Assembly: GCF_029227915.1 (NCBI RefSeq)
Contig: NC_079887.1
Span: 25,605,650-25,669,649 of the forward strand
Source: Hydractinia symbiolongicarpus
Lineage: Eukaryota > Cnidaria > Hydrozoa > Anthoathecata > Hydractiniidae
Length of the DNA stretch: 64,000 nt
Direction: 5' to 3'
Each line of letters opens with the position of its first letter. Position 1 is the first letter of the stretch. The notes under the pieces were generated by a model. That model searched no databases. It saw only the letters and a program-made list of their open reading frames with translations, and was not told where the DNA came from. The position numbers and the translations under genes are program-made. Shown here in pieces: positions 23,501 through 35,870 of this stretch.

Positions 23501-26500
23501 TAGTTTACTCCCTGGGTTCTTTCTTTAGATACATTCAACTATACGGGCCAAGCCCGGGATTTACGGAAAACCGCGTGTTTTCGTTTGCCGGCGATTAAAC
23601 TCCTTTTATTCAGCGTCTCATCAAAAATGAAAACATTTTTGAAAACTACAAGTCTCATGCGTTTTAGTGGTGAAAAGATAATCTAAAAAATCGTTCTAGA
23701 AATGAGTTTACTCACAGGGTACTTTCTTTGTAAACATTCGACTGTACGGGACAAGCCCGGGATTTAAGGAAATCGTGGTATTTCGTTTGCCGGCGATTAA
23801 ACCTCTTTCATTAAGCGTCTCATTAAAAATGAAAACATTTTTGGAAACTACAACTCTCATTCGTTATAGTGGTGCAGAAATAATTTGAAAAATTGTTCGG
23901 GAAATCAGTTTACTCCCTGGGTACCTTCTTTATATACATTCAACAATACGGGCCAAGCCCGGGATTTACGGGAAATCGCGGGTTTTCGTTTGCCGGCGAT
24001 TAAAACTCCTTCATTAAGCGTCTCATTAAAAATGAAAACATTTTTGAAAACTACAAGTCTCATTCGTTCTAGTTGTGCAGAAATAATTTGAAAAATCGTT
24101 CGGGAAATCAGTTTACTCCCTGGGTACTTTCTTTAGATACATTCAACTATACGGGCCAAGCCCGGGATTTACGGGAAATCGCGGGTTTTCGTTTGCCGGC
24201 GATTAAACTTCTTTTATTCAGCGTCTCATTAAAAATGAAAACATTTTTGGAAACTACAAGTCTCATTCGTTATAGTGGTGCAGAAATAATTTGAAAAATC
24301 GTTCGGCAAATCAGTTTACTCCCTGGGTACCTTCTTTATATACATTCAACTATATGGGCCAAGCCCGGGATTTACGAGAAATCGCGGGTTTTCGTTTGCC
24401 GGCGATTAAAACACTTTTATTAAGCGTCTCATTAAAAATTAAAACATTTTTGAAAACTACAAGTCTCATTCGTTCTAGTGGTGCAGAAATAATTTGAAAA
24501 ATCGTTCGGGAAATCAGTTTACTCCCTGGGTACTTTCTTTAGATACATTCAACTATACGGGCCAAGCCCGGGATTTACGGAAAACCGCGTGTTTTCGTTT
24601 GCCGGCGATTAAACTCCTTTTATTCAGCGTCTCATCAAAAATGAAAACATTTTTGAAAACTACAAGTCTCATGCGTTTTAGTGGTGAAAAGATAATCTAA
24701 AAAATCGTTCTAGAAATGAGTTTACTCACAGGGTACTTTCTTTGTAAACATTCGACTGTACGGGACAAGCCCGGGATTTAAGGAAATCGTGGTATTTCGT
24801 TTGCCGGCGATTAAACCTCTTTCATTAAGCGTCTCATTAAAAATGAAAACATTTTTGGAAACTACAACTCTCATTCGTTATAGTGGTGCAGAAATAATTT
24901 GAAAAATTGTTCGGGAAATCAGTTTACTCCCTGGGTACCTTCTTTATATACATTCAACAATACGGGCCAAGCCCGGGATTTACGGGAAATCGCGGGTTTT
25001 CGTTTGCCGGCGATTAAAACTCCTTCATTAAGCGTCTCATTAAAAATGAAAACATTTTTGAAAACTACAAGTCTCATTCGTTCTAGTTGTGCAGAAATAA
25101 TTTGAAAAATCGTTCGGGAAATCAGTTTACTCCCTGGGTACTTTCTTTAGATACATTCAACTATACGGGCCAAGCCCGGGATTTACGGGAAATCGCGGGT
25201 TTTCGTTTGCCGGCGATTAAACTTCTTTTATTCAGCGTCTCATTAAAAATGAAAACATTTTTGGAAACTACAAGTCTCATTCGTTATAGTGGTGCAGAAA
25301 TAATTTGAAAAATCGTTCGGGAAATCAGTTTACTCCCTGGGTACCTTCTTTATATACATTCAACTATATGGGCCAAGCCCGGGATTTACGAGAAATCGCG
25401 GGTTTTCGTTTGCCGGCGATTAAAACACTTTTATTAAGCGTCTCATTAAAAATTAAAACATTTTTGAAAACTACAAGTCTCATTCGTTCTAGTGGTGCAG
25501 AAATAATTTGAAAAATCGTGCGGGAAATCAGTTTACTCCCTGGGTACTTTCTTTAGATACATTCAACTATACGGGCCAAGCCCGGGATTTACGGGAAATC
25601 GTGGGTTTTCGTTTGACGGCGATTAAACTTCTTTTATTCAGCGTCTCATCAAAAATGAAAACACTTTTGAAAACTACAAGTCTCATGCGTTTTAGTGGTG
25701 AAAAGATAATTTAAAAGATCGTTCTAGAAATGAGTTTACTCACAGGGTACTTTCTTTGTAAACATTCGACTATACGGGACAAGCCCGGGATTTAAGGAAA
25801 TCGTGGTATTTCGTTTGCCGGCGATTAAAACTCCTTCATTAAGCGTCTCATTAAAAATGAAAACGTTTTTGAAAACTACAAGTCTTATTCGTTCTAGTTG
25901 TGCAGAAATAATTTGAAAAATCGTTCGGGAAATCAGTTTACTCCCTGGGTACTTTCTTTAGATACATTCAACTATACGGGCCAAGCCCGGGATTTACGGG
26001 AAATCGCGGGTTTTCGTTTGCCGGCGATTAAAACTCCTTCATTAAGCGTCTCATTAAAAATGAAAACGTTTTTGAAAACTACAAGTCTCATGCGTTTTAG
26101 TGGTGACAAAATAATTTAAAAAATCGTTTGGGAAAGGAGTTTACTCCCTGGGTACTTTCTTTGTATACTTTTGACTATACGGGCCAAGCCCGGGATTTAC
26201 GGGAAATCGTGGGTTTTCGTTTGACGGCGATTAAACTTCTTTTATTCAGCGTCTCATCAAAAATGAAAACATTTTTGAAAACTACAAGTCTCATGCGTTT
26301 TAGTGGTGAAAAAATAATTTAAAAAATCGTTCTAGAAATGAGTTTACTCACAGGGTACTTTCTTTGTAAACATTCGACTATACGGGACAAGCCCGGGATT
26401 TAAGGAAATCGTGGTATTTCGTTTGCCGGCGATTAAACCCCTTTCATTAAGCGTTTCATCAAAAATGAAAACAATTTTGAAAACTACAAGTCTCATGCGT

Positions 26501-27540
26501 TTTAGCGGAGAAAAAATAATTTAAAAAAATGTCGGGAAATCAGTTTACTCCCTGGGTACTTTCTTTAGATACATTCAACTATACGGGCCAAGCCCGGGAT
26601 TTACGGGAAATCGCGGGTTTTCGTTTGCCGGCGATTAAAACTCCTTCATTAAGCGTCTCATTAAAAATGAAAACGTTTTTGAAAATACAAGTCTCATGCG
26701 TTTTAGTGGTGACAAAATAATTTAAAAAATCGTTTGGGAAAGGAGTTTACTCCCTGGGTACTTTCTTTGTATACTTTTGACTATACGGGCCAAGCCCGGG
26801 ATTTACGGGAAATCGTGGGTTTTCGTTTGCCGGCGATTAAACTTCTTTTATTCAGCGTCTCATCACAAATGAAAACATTTTTGAAAACTACAAGTCTTAT
26901 GCGTTTTAGTGGTGAAAAAATAATTTAAAAAATCGTTCTGGAAATGAGTTTACTCACAGGGTACTTTCTTTGTATATATTCGACTATACGGGCCAAGCCC
27001 GTGATTTACAAGAAATCGCGGGTTTTCATTTGCCGGCGATTAAACCCCTTTCATTAAGCGTTTCATCAAAAATGAAAACAATTTTGAAAACTACAAGTCT
27101 CATGCGTTTTAGCGGAGAAAAAATAATTTAAAAAAATGTCGGGAAATGAGTTTACTCCCTGGGTACTTTCTGTGTATACATTCGACTATACGGGCCAAGC
27201 CCGGGATTTACGGGAAATCGCGGGTTTTCGTTTGCCGGCGATTAAACCTCTTTCATTAAGCGTCTCATTAATAATGAAAACATTTTTGAAAACTACAAGT
27301 CTCATTCGTTCTAGTGGTGCAGAAATAATTTGAAAAATCGTTCGGGAAATTAGTTTACTCCCTGGGTACTTTCTTTAGATACATTCAACTATACGGGCCA
27401 AGCCCGGGATTTACGGAAAACCGCGTGTTTTCGTTTGCCGGCGATTAAACTCCTTTTATTCAGCGTCTCATCAAAAATGAAAACATTTTTGAAAACTACA
27501 AGTCTCATGCGTTTTAGTGGTGAAAAGATAATCTAAAAAA
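20438..27540 (+). repeat. Mosaic block with 1217- and 1014-bp duplications
   Basis: About 35 monomers in nested duplications. 21450-22375 recurs at about 22667-23592 (offset 1217 bp, six units; 21668 and 22885). About 23530-24575 recurs at about 24544-25589 (offset 1014 bp, five units; 23885 and 24899). A 607-bp joint shares TTTGACGGCG at 25615 and 26222. Further hybrids are seen at about 26330-26530 (GGGACAAG front with a CCCCTTTCATTAAGCGTTTC back, then ATGTCGGGAAATCAG). Markers such as GCGATTAAAACTCCTTC and GGAAAGGAG recur many times. Confidence 0.7.
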
Positions 27541-30370
27541 TCGTTCTAGAAATGAGTTTACTCACAGGGTACTTTCTTTGTAAGCATTCGACTGTACGGG
27601 ACAAGCCCGGGATTTAAGGAAATCGTGGTATTTCGTTTGCCGGCGATTAAACCTCTTTCATTAAGCGTCTCATTAAAAATGAAAACATTTTTGGAAACTA
27701 CAACTCTCATTCGTTATAGTGGTGCAGAAATAATTTGAAAAATTGTTCGGGAAATCAGTTTACTCCCTGGGTACCTTCTTTATATACATTCAACAATACG
27801 GGCCAAGCCCAGGATTTACGGGAAATCGCGGGTTTTCGTTTGCCGGCGATTAAAACTCCTTCATTAAGCGTCTCATTAAAAATGAAAACATTTTTGAAAA
27901 CTACAAGTCTCATTCGTTCTAGTTGTGCAGAAATAATTTGAAAAATCGTTCGGGAAATCAGTTTACTCCCTGGGCACTTTCTTTAGATACATTCAACTAT
28001 ACGGGCCAAGCCCGGGATTTACGGGAAATCGCGGGTTTTCGTTTGCCGGCGATTAAACTTCTTTTATTCAGCGTCTCATTAAAAATGAAAACATTTTTGG
28101 AAACTACAAGTCTCATTCGTTATAGTGGTGCAGAAATAATTTGAAAAATCGTTCGGGAAATCAGTTTACTCCCTGGGTACCTTCTTTATATACATTCAAC
28201 TATATGGGCCAAGCCCGGGATTTACGAGAAATCGCGGGTTTTCGTTTGCCGGCGATTAAAACACTTTTATTAAGCGTCTCATTAAAAATTAAAACATTTT
28301 TGAAAACTACAAGTCTCATTCGTTCTAGTGGTGCAGAAATAATTTGAAAAATCGTTCGGGAAATCAGTTTACTCCCTGGGTACTTTCTTTAGATACATTC
28401 AACTATACGGGCCAAGCCCGGGATTTACGGGAAATCGTGGGTTTTCGTTTGCCGGCGATTAAACTTCTTTTATTCAGCGTCTCATCAAAAATGAAAACAC
28501 TTTTGAAAACTACAAGTCTCATGCGTTTTAGTGGTGAAAAGATAATTTAAAAAATCGTTCTAGAAATGAGTTTACTCACAGGGTACTTTCTTTGTAAACA
28601 TTCGACTATACGGGACAAGCCCGGGTTTTAAGGAAATCGTGGTATTTCGTTTGCCGGCGATTAAACCTCTTTCATTAAGCGTCTCATTAAAAATGAAAAC
28701 ATTTTTGGAAACTACAAGTCTCATTCGTTATAGTGGTGCAGAAATAATTTGAAAAATCGTTCGGGAAATCAGTTTACTCCCTGGGTACCTTCTTTATATA
28801 CATTCAACTATACGGGCCAAGCCCGGGATTTACGGGAAATCGCGGGTTTTCGTTTGCCGGCGATTAAAACTCCTTCATTAAGCGTCTCATTAAAAATGAA
28901 AACGTTTTTGAAAACTACAAGTCTTATTCGTTCTAGTTCTGCAGAAATAATTTGAAAAATCGTTCGGGAAATCAGTTTACTCCCTGGGTACTTTCTTTAG
29001 ATACATTCAACTATACGGGCCAAGCCCGGGATTTACGGGAAATCGCGGGTTTTCGTTTGCCGGCGAATAAACTTCTTTTATTCAGCGTCTCATTAAAAAT
29101 GAAAACATTTTTGGAAACTACAAGTCTCATTCGTTATAGTGGTGCAGAAATAATTTGAAAAATCGTTCGGGAAATCAGTTTACTCCCTGGTTACCTTCTT
29201 TATATACATTCAACTATATGGGCCAAGCCCGGGATTTACGGGAAATAGTGGGTTTTCGTTTGCCGGCGATTAAACTTCTTTTATTCAGCGTCTCATCAAA
29301 AATGAAAACATTTTTGAAAACTACAAGTCTTATGCGTTTTAGTGGTGAAAAAATAATTTAAAAAATCGTTCTGGAAATGAGTTTACTCACAGGGTACTTT
29401 CTTTGTATACATTCGACTATACGGGCCAAGCCCGGGATTTACGGGAAATCGCGGGTTTTCGTTTGTCGGCGATTAAACCTCTTTCATTAAGCGTCTCATT
29501 AAAAATGAAAACATTTTTGGAAACTACAAGTCTCATTCGTTATAGTGGTGCAGAAATAACTTGAAAAATCGTTTGGGAAATTAGTTTACTCCCTGGGTAC
29601 TTTCTTTGTATACTTTTGACTATACGGGCCAAGCCCGGGATTTACGGGAAATCTCGGGTTTTCGTTTGCCGGCGATTAAACTTCTTTTATTCAGCGTCTC
29701 ATCAAAAATGAAAACATTTTTGAAAACTACAGGTCTTATGCGTTTTAGTGGTGAAAAAATAATTTAAAAAATCGTTCTGGAAATGAGTTTACTCACAGGG
29801 TACTTTCTTTGTATACATTCGACTATACGGGCCAAGCCCGTGATTTACGGGAAATCGCGGGTTTTCATTTGCCGGCGATTAAACCCCTTTCATTAAGCGT
29901 CTCATCAAAAATGAAAACATTTTTGAAAACTACAAGTCTTATGCGTTTTAGTGGAGAAAAAATAATTTAAAAAATCGTTCGGGAAATGAGTTTACTCCCT
30001 GGGTACTTTCTTTGTATACATTCGACTATACGGGCCAAGCCCGGGATTTACGGGAAATCGCGGGTTTTCGTTTGTCGGCGATTAAACCTCTTTCATTAAG
30101 CGTCTCATCAAAAATGAAAACATTTTTGAAAACTACAAGTCTCATTCGTTCTAGTGGTGCAGAAATAATTTGAAAAATCGTTCGGGAAATTAGTTTACTC
30201 AATGGGTACTTTCTTTAGATACATTCAACTATACGGGCCAAGCCTGGGATTTACGGGAAACCGCGGGTTTTCGTTTGCCGGCGATCAAATTCCTTTTATT
30301 CAGCGTCTCATCAAAAATGAAAACATTTTTGAAAACTACAAGTCTCATGCGTTTTAGTGGTGAAAAGATA
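27530..30370 (+). repeat. 2840-bp tandem duplication, copy 1 (near identical)
   Basis: Fourteen monomers. Every equivalent point is 2840 bp apart (27735 and 30575, 28141 and 30981, 28749 and 31589, 29155 and 31995). Singular variants are shared, including GGGCACTTTC near 27974 and 30814, CCGGGTTTTAAGG near 28621 and 31461, CCCTGGTTACC near 29186 and 32026, and TAAGCATTCGACTGTACG near 27582 and 30422. I noticed no difference between the copies by eye. Confidence 0.88.
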
Positions 30371-33210
30371 ATCTAAAAAATCGTTCTAGAAATGAGTTTA
30401 CTCACAGGGTACTTTCTTTGTAAGCATTCGACTGTACGGGACAAGCCCGGGATTTAAGGAAATCGTGGTATTTCGTTTGCCGGCGATTAAACCTCTTTCA
30501 TTAAGCGTCTCATTAAAAATGAAAACATTTTTGGAAACTACAACTCTCATTCGTTATAGTGGTGCAGAAATAATTTGAAAAATTGTTCGGGAAATCAGTT
30601 TACTCCCTGGGTACCTTCTTTATATACATTCAACAATACGGGCCAAGCCCAGGATTTACGGGAAATCGCGGGTTTTCGTTTGCCGGCGATTAAAACTCCT
30701 TCATTAAGCGTCTCATTAAAAATGAAAACATTTTTGAAAACTACAAGTCTCATTCGTTCTAGTTGTGCAGAAATAATTTGAAAAATCGTTCGGGAAATCA
30801 GTTTACTCCCTGGGCACTTTCTTTAGATACATTCAACTATACGGGCCAAGCCCGGGATTTACGGGAAATCGCGGGTTTTCGTTTGCCGGCGATTAAACTT
30901 CTTTTATTCAGCGTCTCATTAAAAATGAAAACATTTTTGGAAACTACAAGTCTCATTCGTTATAGTGGTGCAGAAATAATTTGAAAAATCGTTCGGGAAA
31001 TCAGTTTACTCCCTGGGTACCTTCTTTATATACATTCAACTATATGGGCCAAGCCCGGGATTTACGAGAAATCGCGGGTTTTCGTTTGCCGGCGATTAAA
31101 ACACTTTTATTAAGCGTCTCATTAAAAATTAAAACATTTTTGAAAACTACAAGTCTCATTCGTTCTAGTGGTGCAGAAATAATTTGAAAAATCGTTCGGG
31201 AAATCAGTTTACTCCCTGGGTACTTTCTTTAGATACATTCAACTATACGGGCCAAGCCCGGGATTTACGGGAAATCGTGGGTTTTCGTTTGCCGGCGATT
31301 AAACTTCTTTTATTCAGCGTCTCATCAAAAATGAAAACACTTTTGAAAACTACAAGTCTCATGCGTTTTAGTGGTGAAAAGATAATTTAAAAAATCGTTC
31401 TAGAAATGAGTTTACTCACAGGGTACTTTCTTTGTAAACATTCGACTATACGGGACAAGCCCGGGTTTTAAGGAAATCGTGGTATTTCGTTTGCCGGCGA
31501 TTAAACCTCTTTCATTAAGCGTCTCATTAAAAATGAAAACATTTTTGGAAACTACAAGTCTCATTCGTTATAGTGGTGCAGAAATAATTTGAAAAATCGT
31601 TCGGGAAATCAGTTTACTCCCTGGGTACCTTCTTTATATACATTCAACTATACGGGCCAAGCCCGGGATTTACGGGAAATCGCGGGTTTTCGTTTGCCGG
31701 CGATTAAAACTCCTTCATTAAGCGTCTCATTAAAAATGAAAACGTTTTTGAAAACTACAAGTCTTATTCGTTCTAGTTCTGCAGAAATAATTTGAAAAAT
31801 CGTTCGGGAAATCAGTTTACTCCCTGGGTACTTTCTTTAGATACATTCAACTATACGGGCCAAGCCCGGGATTTACGGGAAATCGCGGGTTTTCGTTTGC
31901 CGGCGAATAAACTTCTTTTATTCAGCGTCTCATTAAAAATGAAAACATTTTTGGAAACTACAAGTCTCATTCGTTATAGTGGTGCAGAAATAATTTGAAA
32001 AATCGTTCGGGAAATCAGTTTACTCCCTGGTTACCTTCTTTATATACATTCAACTATATGGGCCAAGCCCGGGATTTACGGGAAATAGTGGGTTTTCGTT
32101 TGCCGGCGATTAAACTTCTTTTATTCAGCGTCTCATCAAAAATGAAAACATTTTTGAAAACTACAAGTCTTATGCGTTTTAGTGGTGAAAAAATAATTTA
32201 AAAAATCGTTCTGGAAATGAGTTTACTCACAGGGTACTTTCTTTGTATACATTCGACTATACGGGCCAAGCCCGGGATTTACGGGAAATCGCGGGTTTTC
32301 GTTTGTCGGCGATTAAACCTCTTTCATTAAGCGTCTCATTAAAAATGAAAACATTTTTGGAAACTACAAGTCTCATTCGTTATAGTGGTGCAGAAATAAC
32401 TTGAAAAATCGTTTGGGAAATTAGTTTACTCCCTGGGTACTTTCTTTGTATACTTTTGACTATACGGGCCAAGCCCGGGATTTACGGGAAATCTCGGGTT
32501 TTCGTTTGCCGGCGATTAAACTTCTTTTATTCAGCGTCTCATCAAAAATGAAAACATTTTTGAAAACTACAGGTCTTATGCGTTTTAGTGGTGAAAAAAT
32601 AATTTAAAAAATCGTTCTGGAAATGAGTTTACTCACAGGGTACTTTCTTTGTATACATTCGACTATACGGGCCAAGCCCGTGATTTACGGGAAATCGCGG
32701 GTTTTCATTTGCCGGCGATTAAACCCCTTTCATTAAGCGTCTCATCAAAAATGAAAACATTTTTGAAAACTACAAGTCTTATGCGTTTTAGTGGAGAAAA
32801 AATAATTTAAAAAATCGTTCGGGAAATGAGTTTACTCCCTGGGTACTTTCTTTGTATACATTCGACTATACGGGCCAAGCCCGGGATTTACGGGAAATCG
32901 CGGGTTTTCGTTTGTCGGCGATTAAACCTCTTTCATTAAGCGTCTCATCAAAAATGAAAACATTTTTGAAAACTACAAGTCTCATTCGTTCTAGTGGTGC
33001 AGAAATAATTTGAAAAATCGTTCGGGAAATTAGTTTACTCAATGGGTACTTTCTTTAGATACATTCAACTATACGGGCCAAGCCTGGGATTTACGGGAAA
33101 CCGCGGGTTTTCGTTTGCCGGCGATCAAATTCCTTTTATTCAGCGTCTCATCAAAAATGAAAACATTTTTGAAAACTACAAGTCTCATGCGTTTTAGTGG
33201 TGAAAAGATA
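30371..33210 (+). repeat. 2840-bp tandem duplication, copy 2
   Basis: Follows copy 1 directly. The joint lies between about 30297 and 30372. There the unit starts like the one at 33037 (CAATGGGTAC, GCGATCAAATTCC) and ends like the one at 27338 (GATAATCTAAAA). Copy 2 ends in GATAATTTAAAA and returns to TAAACATTCGACTATACG near 33260. Confidence 0.88.
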
Positions 33211-35870
33211 ATTTAAAAAATCGTTCTAGAAATGAGTTTACTCACAGGGTACTTTCTTTGTAAACATTCGACTATACGGGACAAGCCCGGGATTTAAGGA
33301 AATCGTGGTATTTCGTTTGCCGGCGATTAAACCTCTTTCATTAAGCGTCTCATTAAAAATGAAAACATTTTTGGAAACTACAAGTCTCATTCGTTATAGT
33401 GGTGCAGAAATAATTTGAAAAATCGTTCGGGAAATCAGTTTACTCAATGGGTACCTTCTTTATATACATTCAACTATACGGGCCAAGTCCGGGATTTACG
33501 GGAAATCGCGGGTTTTTGTTTGCCGGCGAATAAGCTTCTTTTATTCAGCGTCTCATCAAAAATGAAAACATTTTTGAAAACTACAAGTCTCATTTGTTCT
33601 AGTGGTGCAGAAATAATTTGAAAAATCGTTCGGGAAATCAGTTTACTCCCTGGGTACTTTCTTTAGATACATTCAACTATACGGGCCAAGCCCGGGATTT
33701 ACGGGAATTCGCGGGTTTTCGTTTGTCGGCGATTAAACTTCTTTTATTCAGCGTCTCATCAAAAATGAAAACATTTTTGGAAACTACAAGTCTCATTCGT
33801 TATAGTGGTGCAGAAATAATTTGAAAAATCGTTCGGGAAATCAATTTACTTCCTGGGTACCCTCTTTATATACATTCAACTATACGGGCCAAGCCCGGGA
33901 TTTACGGGAAATCGCGGGTTTTCGTTTGCCGGCGAATAAGCTTCTTTTATTCAGCGTCTCATCAAAAATGAAAACATTTTTGAAAACTACAAGGCTCATT
34001 CGTTCTAGTGGTGCAGAAATAATTTGAAAAATCGTTCGGGAAATCAGTTTACTCCCTGGGTACTTTCTTTAGATACATTCAACTATACGGGCCAAGCCCG
34101 GGATTTACAGGAAATCGCGGGTTTTCGTTTGTCGGTGATTAAACTTCTTTTATTCAGCGTCTCATCAAAAATGAAAACACTTCTGAAAACTACAAGTCTC
34201 ATTCGTTTTAGTGGTGACAAAATAATTTAAAAAATCGTTTGGGAAATGAGTTTACTCCCTGGGTACTTTCTTTGTATACTTTTGACTATACGGGCCAAGC
34301 CCGGGATTTACGGGAAATCGTGGGTTTTCGTTTGCCGGCGATTAAACTTCTTTTATTCAGCGTCTCATCAAAAATGAAAACATTTTTGAAAACTACAAGT
34401 CTTATGCGTTTTAGTGGTGAAAAAATGATTTAAAAAATCGTTCTGGAAATGAGTTTACTCACAGGGTACTTTCTTTGTATACATTCGACTATACGGGCCA
34501 AGCCCGTGATTTACGGGAAATCGCGGGTTTTCATTTGCCGGCGATTAAACCCCTTTCATTAAGCGTCTCATCAAAAATGAAAACATTTTTGAAAACTACA
34601 AGTCTCATGCGTTTTAGTGGAGAAAAAATAGTTTAAAAAATCGTTCGGGAAATGAGTTTACTCCCTGGGTACTTTCTTTGTATACATTCGACTATACGGG
34701 CCAAGCCCGGGATTTACGGGAAATCACGGGTTTTCGTTTGTCGGCGATTAAACCTCTTTTATTAAGCGTCTCATTAAAAATGAAAACATTTTTGAAAACT
34801 ACAAGTCTCATTCGTTCTAGTGGTGCAGAAATAATTTGAAAATTTTTTCGGGAAATCAGTTTACTCCCTGGGTACTTTCTTTAGATACATTCAACTATAC
34901 GGGCCAAGCCCAGGATTTACGGGAAACCGCGGGTTTTCATTTGCCGGCGATCCGGCGATTAAACCTCTTTTATTCAACGTCTCATCAAAAATGAAAACAC
35001 TTTTGAAAACTACAAATCTCATGCGTTTTAGTGGAGAAAAAATAATTTAAAAAATCATTCGGGAAATGAGTTTACTCCCTGGGTACTTTCTTTGTATACA
35101 TTCGACTATACGGGCCAAGCCCGGGATTTACGGGAAATCGCGGGTTTTCGTTTGTCGGCGATTAAACCTCTTTCATTAAGCGTCTCATTAAAAATGAAAA
35201 CATTTTTGAAAACTACAAGTCTCATTCGTTCTAGTGGTGCAGAAATAATTTGAAAATTTTTTCGGGAAATCAGTTTACTCCCTGGGTACTTTCTTTAGAT
35301 ACATTCAACTATACGGGCCAAGCCCAGGATTTACGGGAAACCGCGGGTTTTCATTTGCCGGCGATCCGGCGATTAAACTTCTTTTATTCAACGTCTCATC
35401 AAAAATGAAAACACTTTTGAAAACTACAAGTCTCATGCGTTTTAGTGGAGAAAAAATAATTTAAAAAATCGTTCGGGAAATGAGTTTACTCCCTGGGTAC
35501 TTTCTTTGTATACATTCGACTATACGGGCCAAGCCCGGGATTTACGGGAAATCGCGGGTTTTCGTTTGTCGGCGATTAAACCTCTTTCATTAGGCGTCTC
35601 ATTAAAAATGAAAACATTTTTGGAAACTACAAGTCTCATTCGTTATAGTGGTGCAGAAATAACTTGAAAAATCGTTTGGGAAATTAGTTTACTCCCTGGG
35701 TACTTTCTTTAGATACATTCAACTATACGGGCCAAGCCCGGGATTTACGGGAAATCTCGGGTTTTCGTTTGCCGGCGATTAAACTTCTTTTATTCAGCGT
35801 CTCATCAAAAATGAAAACACTTTTGAAAACTACAAGTCTCATGCGTTTTAGTGGTGACAAAATAATTTAA
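32410..35870 (+). repeat. 3466-bp duplication, copy 1
   Basis: Monomers at 33415, 33618, 33821, 34024 and 34239 recur at 36881, 37084, 37287, 37490 and 37705, all 3466 bp apart. The length equals 17 monomers plus 16 bp, because two monomers each carry an extra 8 bp. Shared rare markers are TTTACTCAATGGGTACC, GGGAATTCGCGGG, TACAAGGCTCATTCG and TTGAAAATTTTTTCGGG. Similarity stops near 35.6 kb, and one additional monomer sits at about 35664-35877. Confidence 0.8.
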
